From contig NZ_JAAEDM010000035.1 of NCBI RefSeq assembly GCF_018129065.1, forward strand, positions 1-44,598: a stretch of 44,598 nucleotides of DNA, given 5' to 3'. The notes below the pieces were generated by a model that searched no databases, had not been told where the DNA came from, and saw nothing but the letters and a program-made list of their open reading frames with translations. Positions 15,607 through 24,995 of the stretch are shown here, piece by piece (the stretch's first letter is position 1; the number at the start of each line of letters is the position of its first letter). The translations under genes and the position numbers were made by a program. Source of the DNA: Neoroseomonas soli (lineage in GTDB: Bacteria; Pseudomonadota; Alphaproteobacteria; Acetobacterales; Acetobacteraceae).

Positions 15607-16434
15607 GCCCTCCCGGTAGGTCGGGTAGAGCCAGGCGATGCCGAGCGCGGCCTTGGTGGCCGCGTTCGCGACGCGCCGGTTCTCCGCCCAGAAGGAGAGC
15701 GCCATGGGCGACATGCGGGCGCGCGCTTCCTCGAAGGGGATGCCCGGCGGCGGGTCCATGCCGAGCAGGCGCGCGGCGTGGGCGATGACCTCGGCACTTT
15801 CCGCGGGCTCGTCATCCACCAGGTGCAGCACGCGCGGCGCGGGCCGCAGGTCCTGCGTGATGGCCGCGAGGACGGCATGGGCGATGTCGTCGCGGTGTAT
15901 GCGCGAGAAGGCGTGGCCGGGCTTGAGCACGCGCCTCGCCGTGCCGGCGCGCAGATCGTCGAAGGGCGAACGGCCGGGGCCGTAGATGCCGCCCGCGCGC
16001 ATCAGGTCGAGCGCGGCGCGCCCCGCGGCGAGCGCACGCCAAGCCGCCTCGGCGTCGAGGCGGCGGCGGCTGCGATGCTGTCCCGGCGCGGGGGGCGTCG
16101 CTTCCGTGACCTCCGCGCCGCCGCGATCGCCATAGACACCGGTGGTGGAGACGTAGCCGATCCAGCGCAGCGTGCCTGCCGCGAGAGCGGCCTCCAGCGC
16201 CGGGCGATGGGCGGCGATGAGCGGGTCGCCCGCTTCCCCCGGCGGTGCCGTGACGAGCAGGTGGGAGGCGCGCGCAATGGCATCGCCGGCAGCAGCGAAG
16301 GCGATGACGGCGACGCCGGCGGGTGCGACGATTCCGGCAGGCTCTCGCGCGGTGCCGGCCACCGTCCATCCGGATGCGGCCGCACGCCGCGCCGCCGCCA
16401 TCCCCGCAAAGCCGAGCCCCGCCACGAGCAGCAT
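15559..16434 (-). CDS. NAD(P)-binding SDR/epimerase-like protein (YeeZ-like)
   Basis: This 291-residue Rossmann protein begins MLLVAGLGFAGMAAARR, with the GxGxxG dinucleotide motif at about 6-11. It continues with GYVSTTGVYGDRGG near 95-108, RAGGIYGPGRS near 148-158, and a SRIHRDDIAHAVLAA element. The pattern matches the small extended-SDR subgroup that includes E. coli YeeZ, whose substrate is unknown. The Tyr of the active-site region lacks a clear YxxxK partner, so catalysis is uncertain. The ATG at 16434 has GGAGG 5 nt upstream; GTG 16440 is an alternative. The 3' end overlaps the convergent alpha/beta hydrolase by 48 nt. Confidence 0.8.
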   Translation of the reverse strand: MLLVAGLGFAGMAAARRAAASGWTVAGTAREPAGIVAPAGVAVIAFAAAGDAIARASHLLVTAPPGEAGDPLIAAHRPALEAALAAGTLRWIGYVSTTGVYGDRGGAEVTEATPPAPGQHRSRRRLDAEAAWRALAAGRAALDLMRAGGIYGPGRSPFDDLRAGTARRVLKPGHAFSRIHRDDIAHAVLAAITQDLRPAPRVLHLVDDEPAESAEVIAHAARLLGMDPPPGIPFEEARARMSPMALSFWAENRRVANAATKAALGIAWLYPTYREGLAAILDEERREGLAQ

Positions 16435-16491
16435 CGTCACCTCCGACGCTCCGGTCTGGCACGGTTGCCGGGCGGGCGGTAGATTGCACGC

Positions 16492-17304
16492 ATGTTTCCC
16501 TTCCGGATCCTGATCGCCGGCGCCGCGGTGCTGTTGCTCGCGGGCGGCGGCGCATGGTGGTTCCTCGGCGGCGAGGGGCGGGAGGACGTGCTGCCGACGC
16601 CGCCCGATCCGCCGCGGCTGACCGATGCGCCGGAATACGAGCGCTGCCTCGACATGCTAGATGACGACCCCGAGGGCGCGCGCAGCCTCGCGGAATCCTG
16701 GGGCATGGAAGGCGGCGGCGAAGGGGCCGCGCATTGCGCCGCGCTCGCCGCGCTGACGCTGGGCGAGGCGGAGCGCGCGGCCGAGGCGCTGGAACGCATC
16801 GCCTCGCGCAGCCAGGCCGGCATCGCTGCGCGCGCGGCGGTGTTCGGCCAGGCGGGGGAAGCCTGGATCGCCGCCGGCAAGCCGTTGCGCGCGCATGCGG
16901 CGCTGACGCTGGCGCTGGCGCTGGCACCGTCCGACCCCGGATTGCTGAGCGAGCGTGCGATGGCGCTGCTGGCGCTGGACCGTCCGGCGGAGGCACTGGC
17001 GGATGCCGAGCAAGCGGTGGCCGGGGACGCGGCGAACGCCTCGGCCTGGGTGCTGCGGGCCTCCGCGCTGCGCCGGCTGGAGCGCGTGGGGCCGGCAGGG
17101 GAGAGCGTGGCGGAGGCGCTTCGGCTCGAGCCCGACAATGTCGAGGCGCTGCTCGAGCGCGGCATCATCCGCCAGATCCAGGGCGAGGGCGCGGCGGCGC
17201 GGGCGGATTGGGAACGCGTGATCGAACTGGCGCCGGACGCGGCGGCGGCGGACCTCGCCGCGCAGAACATGGCGCTGATCGAAGCCGGGCCGGCGCGGCG
17301 GTAG
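16492..17304 (+). CDS. Membrane-anchored TPR protein
   Basis: This 270-residue protein has a single N-terminal hydrophobic segment (ILIAGAAVLLLAGGGAWWFL, residues 6-25), probably an uncleaved anchor, then a proline-rich linker. Helical TPR-like repeats run from about 48 to 260. The best repeats are AWIAAGKPLRAHAALTLALA, ALLALDRPAEALADAEQAVA and ALRRLERVGPAGESVAEALR. TPRs mediate protein contacts; no enzymatic motif is present. It is divergent from the SDR gene with 57 nt between starts, and converges on fzlA with 5 nt between stops. Partner unknown. Confidence 0.8.
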   Translation: MFPFRILIAGAAVLLLAGGGAWWFLGGEGREDVLPTPPDPPRLTDAPEYERCLDMLDDDPEGARSLAESWGMEGGGEGAAHCAALAALTLGEAERAAEALERIASRSQAGIAARAAVFGQAGEAWIAAGKPLRAHAALTLALALAPSDPGLLSERAMALLALDRPAEALADAEQAVAGDAANASAWVLRASALRRLERVGPAGESVAEALRLEPDNVEALLERGIIRQIQGEGAAARADWERVIELAPDAAAADLAAQNMALIEAGPARR

Positions 17305-17309
17305 GGCCT

Positions 17310-17978
17310 CTAGAAGTCCAGGTCCGCGTAGTGTTCCGGCGGCGTCACGCCGCTCACGCGGTCACCGAGCAGCGGGCGGAAGGCGGGGCGCGACTTCATG
17401 CGCGCGTACCAGTCCTTGGCCGCCTCGTTCAGCGTCCAGTCCACGTCGCCGATGTAGTCGAGCGCGGAGAGATGCGCCGCCGCCGCGAGGTCCGCGAGCG
17501 AGAGCATGGGCCCCGCGAGCCAAGGCCGCGTCTCCGCCAGCCAGCCGATGTATTCGAGGTGCGGGCGCATGTTCGCATAGCCCGCGCGGATCGCCGTGGC
17601 ATCCGGGTTGCCGCGGCCCATCAGCCGCTTCATCTGCTTTTCGTACAGCAGGTTCATGCCGACCTCGGCGTGGAACTTGCCGTCGAACCAGGCGACCAGG
17701 CGGCGCACCTCGACACGTTCGGCCAGCGTGCGGCCGAGCAGCGGCGTGTCCGGATAGGCCTCGTCCAGGTATTCGCAGATCGCGCAGGAATCCGGGATCG
17801 TCAGGCCATTGTCCTCCTGCAGCACGGGCACGGTGCAGGCGGGATTCATGGCGAGGAAATCGTCCCTCCGCTCCCACACGCGCTCCACGCGCATGTCGAA
17901 CGGGATGCGCTTTTCGCCGAGGGCCAGGCGCACCTTGCGGGAGAAGGGAGAGAGGGGAAGGTGGAAGAGCAACCGCAC
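17310..17978 (-). CDS. fzlA: FzlA-type GST-fold division protein
   Basis: This 222-residue protein has a thioredoxin-like N-domain (VRLLFHLPLSPFSRKVRLAL; cis-Pro region NPACTVPVLQ; DSCAICEYLDE) and a helical C-domain of the GST fold. It ends in the conserved tail of alphaproteobacterial FzlA (FRPLLGDRVSGVTPP, then HYADLDF). In Caulobacter, FzlA binds FtsZ filaments, has no GST activity, and is needed for constriction; its C-terminal tail is important. The start is inferred as GTG 17978, aligning with the family N-terminus. The frame continues to ATG 18017, which would add 13 poorly matching residues. Confidence 0.8.
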   Translation of the reverse strand: MRLLFHLPLSPFSRKVRLALGEKRIPFDMRVERVWERRDDFLAMNPACTVPVLQEDNGLTIPDSCAICEYLDEAYPDTPLLGRTLAERVEVRRLVAWFDGKFHAEVGMNLLYEKQMKRLMGRGNPDATAIRAGYANMRPHLEYIGWLAETRPWLAGPMLSLADLAAAAHLSALDYIGDVDWTLNEAAKDWYARMKSRPAFRPLLGDRVSGVTPPEHYADLDF

Positions 17979-18060
17979 GATGCGGGGGGTTATGCCACCC
18001 ACCCCCTCTGGGCGCAAAGCCTGCGGCCCGCGTCCCGGGAATTCATGGAAAGCGACGCGG

Positions 18061-18570
18061 TCAGATACGTCGCGCGCAGGCGAGGAAAGCCTCGGTCACC
18101 GCGCGCGTGCCGCGCAGATCGGCGGACCACGGCTCGACGCGTTCGCCGGGGAAGATGACCTGCATGCGGTAGCCGGCGGCGAAGGCCTCGACGAAATTGA
18201 TGAAGTTGTTGAAGGCGCCCTGGTAGGACGCCTCGATCATCTCGGGGCTGCCGGTGCCGATGTAGTTCAGTTCGGCCCGGCGATTGTCGATGGCGATGAC
18301 GATGCGGCCGCGCGCTTCCTGGCGAACGTTCCAGGATCGGTCGCCGACCTGCACGAAGCCGTGAAGCTCGCCGCGCAGGCGCTCGACCTTGATCCAGAAG
18401 TAGCGGCCGACGCGATTCGCGTCGGTCCCCATGCCGCAGAGCACGCCGCTGTCGCTCTGCGCGACATAGGCGCGCCAGCCATTGACGTTGGCGATGTCGC
18501 GCACCTGCTGCGCCGAGACCGGCGCCGCCATGGCGAGAGCGGCCGCAAGGGCCAGGGCCAGGAGACGCAC
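18061..18570 (-). CDS. Small secreted protein of unknown function
   Basis: This 169-residue protein has a clear Sec signal peptide (MRLLALALAAALAMAAPVSA, cleavage before QQVRD). The mature part has alternating hydrophobic residues suggesting beta structure (NGWRAYVAQSDSGVLCGMGT; RYFWIKVERLRGELHGFVQV), two cysteines, and a C-terminal LACARRI. The rhythm is loosely like invasion-associated (IalB-like) secreted proteins, but I do not recognise the family. The gene is in line with gltB upstream (209-nt gap with strong hairpins) and probably transcribed separately. Confidence 0.7.
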   Translation of the reverse strand: MRLLALALAAALAMAAPVSAQQVRDIANVNGWRAYVAQSDSGVLCGMGTDANRVGRYFWIKVERLRGELHGFVQVGDRSWNVRQEARGRIVIAIDNRRAELNYIGTGSPEMIEASYQGAFNNFINFVEAFAAGYRMQVIFPGERVEPWSADLRGTRAVTEAFLACARRI

Positions 18571-18587
18571 GCCGAATTCCTCCTCCG

Positions 18588-18609
18588 CTGCGGCGGGTCA
18601 GCGGCCCGC
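18588..18609. other. Hairpin upstream of the small secreted protein gene
   Basis: Arms GCGGCGGG and CCCGCCGC enclose a 6-7-nt loop, close to the start of the secreted protein gene. It would lie in its leader. No T-tract is present and its role is unknown. Confidence 0.3.
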
Positions 18610-18675
18610 CGCAGGGAAGATTACCTTCGCGTCACGCAAACGGAAGATGTCCGCGCGCGACGGTGTGCAGGATTT

Positions 18676-18705
18676 CATACGCCCGGCATCTTTGCCGGGC
18701 GTATG
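18676..18705 (-). terminator. gltB: Strong hairpin downstream of gltB
   Basis: A perfect 12-bp stem, CATACGCCCGGC (18676-18687) and GCCGGGCGTATG (18694-18705), has a 6-nt loop. It lies 75-105 nt after the gltB stop and before the next leftward gene. Stability argues for a 3'-end or terminator role for the gltDB message, but no U-run follows on the minus strand, so it is not a canonical intrinsic terminator. Confidence 0.55.
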
Positions 18706-18779
18706 CGCAGGCGGGGCTGGTGGGGCGGCCGCCTGCAAAACGAACGGGATACGGGCGCGCCGGGGCGCCCGCCGCTGGG

Positions 18780-21700
18780 TCATTCGGCCGCGACGGCCTC
18801 GGCCTCGGCCATCGGGACGGGCAGGTACTTCAGGTATTCCTTCGGCACCACGTGCCAGAAGCGCAGCCGTTCGGTCGCCCATTCGTTCAGCAGGCGGGCG
18901 GCGAAGCGGCTGCCCGTCTCGGCCACGTGGCGGGCGATGAGGTCGCACAGCACCCCTTCCCAGTGCGGATGCGCGAGGCGCCCCCACAGCAGCGAATCGG
19001 GATTCACGCGCAGGTCGAAGGTCTCGTCGGCGTCGTAGACGAAGGCATGGCCGCCGGTGAAGCCGGCGCCGAAATTATCGCCCACGGCGCCGAGGATCAC
19101 GACCGTGCCGCCGGTCATGTATTCCGCACCGTTCGCGCCGCAGCCCTCGACCACCGCGGTGGCGCCGGAATTGCGCACCGCGAAGCGTTCCCCGGCCTGG
19201 CCGGCGGCGAAGAGCTCGCCCGCCGTCGCGCCGTAGAGCACCGTGTTGCCGATGATGGTGTTCTCGTTCCACACCAGCGGCGAGGACGGCGCCGGGCGCA
19301 CCACGATGGTCGCGCCCGACAGGCCCTTGCCCACGTAGTCGTTGGCGTCGCCGAAGACTTCCAGCTTCAGCCCGCGCACGCCGAAGGCGCCGAGGGACTG
19401 GCCCGCGCTGCCGCGCAGCCGGACATTGAGGTGGCCGGGCTGCAGCCCGCTCATCCCGAACTGGCGCGTGATGCGGGACGAAACCTTCGTGCCGATCGCG
19501 CGATGCGTGTTCCGGATGTTGTACTGGAGCTGCATCTTCTCGCCGTGGCGGAAGAGCGCGTCGGCGTCGCGGATCATCTCCGCGTCCAGCGTCTCCGGCA
19601 CCTCGTTGCGGCCTTCCAGCGTGCAGTAGGAGGCATGCGGACCGGCATCGGCCTGCACCAGCAGCGGATTGAGGTCGAGGTCGTCGAGGTCCTCCGACCC
19701 GCGGCTGACCTGCTGGAGCAGGTCGGTGCGGCCGATAATGTCCGTCAGCTTCCGGAAGCCGAGAGAGGCGAGGATCTCGCGCACTTCCTCCGCCACGAAG
19801 GAGAAGAGATTGATCACCTTCTCCGGCGTGCCGGTGAACTTCTGGCGCAGGGCTTCGTCCTGCACGCAGACGCCCACGGGGCAGGTGTTGGAATGGCACT
19901 GGCGGACCATGATGCAGCCCATCGCCACCAGGGACGCCGTGCCGATGCCGAATTCCTCGGCGCCGAGCATCGCGGCGATCACCACGTCGCGGCCGGTCTT
20001 GATGCCGCCATCGGTGCGCAGCCTCACGCGATGGCGCAGCCGGTTCAGCAGCAGGACCTGGTGGGTTTCGGACAGGCCCATTTCCCACGGCAGGCCGGCA
20101 TACTTGATGGAGGATTGCGGGGATGCCCCCGTGCCGCCGGAATGGCCGGAGACCAGGATCGCATCCGCCTTCGCCTTGGCCACGCCCGCCGCGATGGTGC
20201 CGATGCCCGAGCGGCTGACCAGCTTCACGCAGACCGTCGCATCCGGGTTGATCTGCTTGAGGTCGTAGATGAGCTGCGCCAGATCCTCGATCGAGTAGAT
20301 GTCGTGGTGCGGCGGGGGCGAGATGAGTGTCACGCCCGGCGTCGAATGCCGCAGCTTCGCGATCAGGCCCGTCACCTTGAAGCCGGGAAGCTGGCCGCCT
20401 TCGCCGGGCTTGGCGCCCTGGGCGACCTTGATCTCGATCTCGCGGCAGTTGTTCAGGTATTCCGCGGTCACGCCGAAGCGGCCCGAGGCGATCTGCTTGA
20501 TCGCGGAATTCGCGTTGTCGCCATTCGCCCGCGGCTTGGCGCGCGCGGGGTCCTCGCCGCCCTCGCCGCTGTCGGAACGCGCGCCGATGCGGTTCATGGC
20601 GATGGACAGCGTCTCGTGCGCCTCGGGGCTGAGGGCACCGAGGGAGATGCCGGGCGCGACGAGGCGCTTGCGGATCTCGGTGATGCTCTCGACCTCCTCG
20701 ATGGCCACCGGCGCGCGGCCTTCCTTGCGGAAGTCGAGCAGGTCGCGCAGCGCCACCGGCGGCAGCTTGCGCACCGCGTCGGAATAGCGCTTGAAGGTCT
20801 GGTAGCTGTCGGTCTCCACCGCCTTCTGGAGCGTGTGGATCAGGCTGCCGTCGAAGGCATGCACCTCGCCCCGGCGGCGCAGCTTGTAGAGGCCGCCGAC
20901 AGGCAGCGCGACCGCGCCCTCGGCCCAGGCCTTGGCGTGCAGCGCGAGGACGCGCCGCGCGATGCCCGACAGGCCGATGCCGGAAATGCGGGACTGGATG
21001 CCGGGGAAGAATTCCGCCACCAGCGCGCGGGAGAGGCCGATCGCCTCGAAGTTCATGCCGCCGCGGTAGCTGCTCAGGACCGAGATGCCCATCTTGGACA
21101 TGATCTTGAGCAGGCCCTTGTCCACCGCCTTCTTGTAGCGGCCGACGCATTCCATCAGCGTCAGCTTGCCGAAGAGGCCGCGGCGGTGACGGTCGGCGAT
21201 GCTCTCCTGCGCCAGATATGCATTGACCGTCGTCGCACCCGCGCCGATCAGCACGGCGACCGAATGCACGTCCATGCACTCCGCATCGCGCACATTGAGC
21301 GAGGTGAAGGTGCGCAGCGAATTGCGCACCAGGTGCGTGTGGACCGCGCCCACCGCGAGGACCATCGGGATCGGCGCACGTTCGGCCGACTGGTGCTCGT
21401 CGGTCATGATGACGTGGGTGCAGCCCGCCCGCACGCCTTCCTCGGCCTCGCGGCAGATGCGGTCGAGCTGGCGGCGCAGCCCGACCTCGCCTTCCTCGAT
21501 CGACCAGCTGCAATCCACCACGCAGGCGGTGTCGCCCATGTAGGCGCGCATCGCGGCGAACTCGGCGTTCGACAGCACGGGGCTGTCGAGCATGAGCATG
21601 TCGCACTGCGTCGGGTCCTCGTCGAGGACGTTGCCGAGGTTCCCCAGCCGCGTCTTCAGCGTCATCACCCGCGTCTCGCGCAGGCTGTCGATGGGCGGGT

Positions 21701-23318
21701 TCGTCACCTGGCTGAAGGTCTGGCGGAAATAATGGTGCAGGCCGCGATACTGGCCCGAGAGCACTGCGATGGGCGTGTCGTCGCCCATCGAGCCGACCGC
21801 CTCGTTCGCGTCCTCCACCATCGGATGGAGGATCGATTCCATCTCCTCCAGCGTGTAGCCGACCGCGAGCTGGCGGCGGCGCAGGGCCTCGCCGGCGTAT
21901 TCGGCCTGCTCGTCGCCGCTCGCCTTCACGATGCCGTCGATGCGCGTGGTGCGATTGACCCAGTCGCCGAAGGGCTTGCGCGCGGAGAGCGCATCCTTCA
22001 GCGCGCGGTCCTCGTAGAAGCGCGCTTCCTCGAGATCGACGCCGACGCACTGGCCGGGGCCGACGCGGCCCTTCTGGATGATGCGGTCCTCCGCCAGCTT
22101 CACCATACCGGTCTCGGAGCCGACGATCAGCAGCCCGTCATTGGTCACGGTGTAGCGCATCGGGCGCAACCCGTTGCGGTCGAGGCCGGCGATCACCCAG
22201 CGGCCGTCCGTCGCGGCAATGGCGGCCGGGCCGTCCCACGGCTCCATCACCGCGTTGCAGTACATGAAGAAGTCGCGGTGCGCCTCGGGCATCATGGCGT
22301 TGTTGCCGATGCTCTCGGGGATCAGCATCGCCTTGGCCATGGGCGCGTCGCGGCCGCCGCGCACCAGCAGCTCGAACACGTTGTCGAGCGTCGCGGTGTC
22401 GGACCCGCCGGCCTGCACGACCGGCTTGAGATCCTCCATGCAGGAATCGAGCAGCGGATGGGAGAGCCGCGTCTCGTGGCTCTTCATCCAGTTGATGTTG
22501 CCGTTGACCGTGTTGATCTCGCCGTTGTGGGCGAGCATGCGGAAGGGCTGCGCCAGCCGCCAGGTCGGGAAGGTGTTGGTGCTGTAGCGCTGGTGGTAGA
22601 TCGCGAAGCGGCTGACGAAGCGATCGTCCAGCAGGTCGGGGTAGAACTCGGTCAGGGCTTCCGCGAGGAACATGCCCTTGTAGATGATCGAGCGCGCCGA
22701 CAGGGAGCAGAGGTAGAGCTCCGGGATCTGCGCCGCGATCGCCTGCTTCTCGATGCGCCGGCGGGTCACGTACATGTCGCGCTCGACGGTCGCGATGTCG
22801 CGCTGCTCGGGGTCCCAGATGAGGATCTGCTCGATCTCGGGGCGCGTCGCGTTCGCCTTCTCGCCGATGCAGGCGACGTTGATCGGCACCTGGCGCCAGC
22901 CATAGATGTTGTAGCCGGACCTCAGGATCTCGGTCTCGATGATCTGGCGGCAGCGCTCCTGCGCGCCGAGGTCGGTCTTGGGCAGGAAGACCATGCCCAC
23001 CGCGATGCGGCCCGGGCGCAGCCGGTCGCCGCCGCGCTCCACCACCTCGGCGAAGAAGTCCTGCGGCACCTCGACATGGATGCCGGCGCCATCGCCGGTC
23101 TTGCCGTCGGCGTCCACGGCGCCGCGGTGCCACACCGCCTTCAGCGCATCGATGCCGGCCTGCACCACCTCGCGCCGCGGCTTGCCGTCGAGGGCCGCGA
23201 CCAGGCCGACGCCGCAGGCGTCATGCTCGGTCAGGTCGATATGCGCGGTGCCGGCCAGCAGGTCGCGGCCGGCGGCGTAGGACTGGACGTAGGCGGGCCC
23301 GTTCTCGTGCTGCGTCAT
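18780..23318 (-). CDS. gltB: Glutamate synthase (NADPH) large subunit
   Basis: This 1512-residue alpha subunit of GOGAT transfers the glutamine amide to 2-oxoglutarate. A 34-residue propeptide precedes the Ntn amidotransferase nucleophile Cys35 (HDAC-GVGLVAALDGK). The central and FMN-binding synthase domains contain PPPHHDIYSIEDLAQLIYDL, GHSGGTGASPQSSIKYAGLP and the 3Fe-4S cysteines in CIMVRQCHSNTCPVGVC. The C-terminal GXGXG beta-helix domain (GANDYVGKGLSGATIVV-like repeats) follows. The length is standard. The ATG at 23318 has GGAG 8 nt upstream and starts 5 nt after the gltD stop, so the operon order is gltD-gltB. Confidence 0.97.
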   Translation of the reverse strand: MTQHENGPAYVQSYAAGRDLLAGTAHIDLTEHDACGVGLVAALDGKPRREVVQAGIDALKAVWHRGAVDADGKTGDGAGIHVEVPQDFFAEVVERGGDRLRPGRIAVGMVFLPKTDLGAQERCRQIIETEILRSGYNIYGWRQVPINVACIGEKANATRPEIEQILIWDPEQRDIATVERDMYVTRRRIEKQAIAAQIPELYLCSLSARSIIYKGMFLAEALTEFYPDLLDDRFVSRFAIYHQRYSTNTFPTWRLAQPFRMLAHNGEINTVNGNINWMKSHETRLSHPLLDSCMEDLKPVVQAGGSDTATLDNVFELLVRGGRDAPMAKAMLIPESIGNNAMMPEAHRDFFMYCNAVMEPWDGPAAIAATDGRWVIAGLDRNGLRPMRYTVTNDGLLIVGSETGMVKLAEDRIIQKGRVGPGQCVGVDLEEARFYEDRALKDALSARKPFGDWVNRTTRIDGIVKASGDEQAEYAGEALRRRQLAVGYTLEEMESILHPMVEDANEAVGSMGDDTPIAVLSGQYRGLHHYFRQTFSQVTNPPIDSLRETRVMTLKTRLGNLGNVLDEDPTQCDMLMLDSPVLSNAEFAAMRAYMGDTACVVDCSWSIEEGEVGLRRQLDRICREAEEGVRAGCTHVIMTDEHQSAERAPIPMVLAVGAVHTHLVRNSLRTFTSLNVRDAECMDVHSVAVLIGAGATTVNAYLAQESIADRHRRGLFGKLTLMECVGRYKKAVDKGLLKIMSKMGISVLSSYRGGMNFEAIGLSRALVAEFFPGIQSRISGIGLSGIARRVLALHAKAWAEGAVALPVGGLYKLRRRGEVHAFDGSLIHTLQKAVETDSYQTFKRYSDAVRKLPPVALRDLLDFRKEGRAPVAIEEVESITEIRKRLVAPGISLGALSPEAHETLSIAMNRIGARSDSGEGGEDPARAKPRANGDNANSAIKQIASGRFGVTAEYLNNCREIEIKVAQGAKPGEGGQLPGFKVTGLIAKLRHSTPGVTLISPPPHHDIYSIEDLAQLIYDLKQINPDATVCVKLVSRSGIGTIAAGVAKAKADAILVSGHSGGTGASPQSSIKYAGLPWEMGLSETHQVLLLNRLRHRVRLRTDGGIKTGRDVVIAAMLGAEEFGIGTASLVAMGCIMVRQCHSNTCPVGVCVQDEALRQKFTGTPEKVINLFSFVAEEVREILASLGFRKLTDIIGRTDLLQQVSRGSEDLDDLDLNPLLVQADAGPHASYCTLEGRNEVPETLDAEMIRDADALFRHGEKMQLQYNIRNTHRAIGTKVSSRITRQFGMSGLQPGHLNVRLRGSAGQSLGAFGVRGLKLEVFGDANDYVGKGLSGATIVVRPAPSSPLVWNENTIIGNTVLYGATAGELFAAGQAGERFAVRNSGATAVVEGCGANGAEYMTGGTVVILGAVGDNFGAGFTGGHAFVYDADETFDLRVNPDSLLWGRLAHPHWEGVLCDLIARHVAETGSRFAARLLNEWATERLRFWHVVPKEYLKYLPVPMAEAEAVAAE

Positions 23319-23323
23319 GTCGT

Positions 23324-24763
23324 TCACTCCGCCGCCATGGCCGGGGCCTCGCCCCGCGCCGCGATGAATGCATGGATCTGCTCGGCCACGTCGCGGCCGT
23401 CGCGGATGCCCCAGACCACCAGGGAGGCACCGCGCACGATGTCGCCCGCGGCGAAGACGCCGGGCACCGCGGTCATCATGGTGCGGTGGTTCACCTTCAG
23501 CGTGCCCCAGCGCGTGACCGTCAGTTCCGGCTCGTTGAAGGCGGCGGGCAGGTCCTCGGGGTCGAAGCCGAGCGCCTTGATCACCAGGTCGGCGCGTAGG
23601 TTGAAATGCGCACCCGGAATGGGCTCGACCTGCTGGCGGCCGGTCGCGTCGGGAAGGCCGAGATGCATGCGCTGCGCGCGCACCCCGCTCACGCGGTCCT
23701 CGCCGAAGAAGGCCTCGGGCGCCGCGAGCCATTCGAAGCGCACGCCCTCCTCCTCGGCGTTCTTCACCTCGCGCATCGAGCCCGGCATGTTCGCCTTGTC
23801 GCGGCGATAGAGGCAGGTAACCGAGGCCGCGCCCTGGCGGACCGCGGTGCGCACGCAATCCATCGCCGTGTCGCCGCCGCCGACCACGACGACATGCCTG
23901 CCCTCGGCGTTCAGCGCGCCGCTGTCGAAATCCGGCACCTCGTCGCCAAGGCCCTTGCGGTTCGAGGCGATCAGGTAGTCGAGCGCCGGCACGACGCCAC
24001 CCAGCCCGGCGCCGGGGCAGGAGATGTCGCGGGCGCGATAGACGCCGGTCGCGACCAGCACCGCGTCGTGCTTCTGGCGCAATTCGCCGAGCGTGATGTC
24101 CTGGCCGACCGTGGTGTCGAGCCGGAACCGGATGCCCCCCGCCTCGTACTGCTTCCAGCGGCGGACCACGACATCCTTCTCCAGCTTGAAGTTGGGGATG
24201 CCGTAGATCATCAGCCCGCCGGCGCGGTCGTTGCGGTCGTAGATGGTGACCTGGTAGCCCAGGATGCGAAGGCGCTCGGCCGCGGCCATGCCGGCGGGGC
24301 CGGCGCCGATGATGCCGACGCTCTCGGCGCGCTCGCGCACGGCCTTGGGCGGCTTCACCCAGCCGCGCTCCCAGGCGGTGTCCGTGATGTATTTCTCGAC
24401 CGCGCCGATGGTGACGGCGTCGAAGCCCTTCTCGATGACGCAGTTGCCCTCGCAGAGGCGGTCCTGCGGGCAGACGCGGCCACAGATCTCCGGGAAGTTG
24501 TTGGTGGCGGAGGCCATCTCGTAGGCCTCCTCGAGCCGGCCTTCCGCGGTGAGCTTCAGCCAGTCGGGGATGTTGTTGTTGAGCGGGCAATGCACCTGGC
24601 AGAAGGGCACGCCGCACTGGGAACAGCGGGAGGCCTGCTGGGCCGCCGCCTCGGCCGCGAAGGGGCGGTACACCTCGCCCCAGTCGTCGCGGCGCTCGGA
24701 TGCGTCGCGCTTCTCCGGCTGCCGCTGCTGCAGGCGAACGAACTGGAGCATCTTCTCGGCCAT
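23324..24763 (-). CDS. gltD: Glutamate synthase small subunit
   Basis: This 479-residue beta subunit feeds electrons from NADPH to GltB. N-terminal cysteines for two 4Fe-4S clusters are in RCSQCGVPFCQVHCPLNNNI and CGRVCPQDRLCEGNC (about 47-110). The FAD motif IGAGPAGMAAAERL is near 151, the NADPH motif VVVGGGDTAMDCVR near 270-285, and the second FAD motif GVFAAGDIVRGASLVVW near the C-terminus. The length fits GltD. It is first in the gltD-gltB operon. The 232-bp upstream gap contains an AT-rich inverted repeat that may be regulatory. Confidence 0.97.
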   Translation of the reverse strand: MAEKMLQFVRLQQRQPEKRDASERRDDWGEVYRPFAAEAAAQQASRCSQCGVPFCQVHCPLNNNIPDWLKLTAEGRLEEAYEMASATNNFPEICGRVCPQDRLCEGNCVIEKGFDAVTIGAVEKYITDTAWERGWVKPPKAVRERAESVGIIGAGPAGMAAAERLRILGYQVTIYDRNDRAGGLMIYGIPNFKLEKDVVVRRWKQYEAGGIRFRLDTTVGQDITLGELRQKHDAVLVATGVYRARDISCPGAGLGGVVPALDYLIASNRKGLGDEVPDFDSGALNAEGRHVVVVGGGDTAMDCVRTAVRQGAASVTCLYRRDKANMPGSMREVKNAEEEGVRFEWLAAPEAFFGEDRVSGVRAQRMHLGLPDATGRQQVEPIPGAHFNLRADLVIKALGFDPEDLPAAFNEPELTVTRWGTLKVNHRTMMTAVPGVFAAGDIVRGASLVVWGIRDGRDVAEQIHAFIAARGEAPAMAAE

Positions 24764-24902
24764 GCGAACCCCCGCGGCGGCGTCATTCCTGCCGGGGGGC
24801 GGCTTGCGGCCCTGTCGGCCGCGCGTGATCCGTCGCCGGACCCCTGGCGGCGGGTCACATACGGCACGGGAATTCGCCGCGCGAGTCCTTTTTGCACCGT
24901 TA

Positions 24903-24919
24903 GGTCAGTTTTATTGACC
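24903..24919. promoter_or_regulatory. AT-rich inverted repeat upstream of gltD
   Basis: GGTCA-GTTTTAT-TGACC is a perfect 5-bp inverted repeat in the only AT-rich stretch of the 232-bp gap between gltD (start 24763) and the convergently placed NDUFA9-like gene's end. Read leftward it would lie about 140 nt upstream of gltD. It could be an operator for a nitrogen or leucine-type regulator or part of the promoter. Twelve bases of it (TTTTATTGACCC, 24909-24920) recur upstream of kdsD. Confidence 0.35.
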
Positions 24920-24995
24920 CAATTGGCGCCACGAAGGCGGAATGGATGAATGCGATGTCATCCCTCCCGTCAATTACAGGTCCGATTCGGACCAT

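Noticed and set aside
18663..23810. A 1715-codon open frame on the plus strand
   Set aside because: It lies antisense to gltB and gltD, is rich in Arg, His and Ala, and has no domain signature. It is a by-product of GC-rich codon bias opposite real genes.
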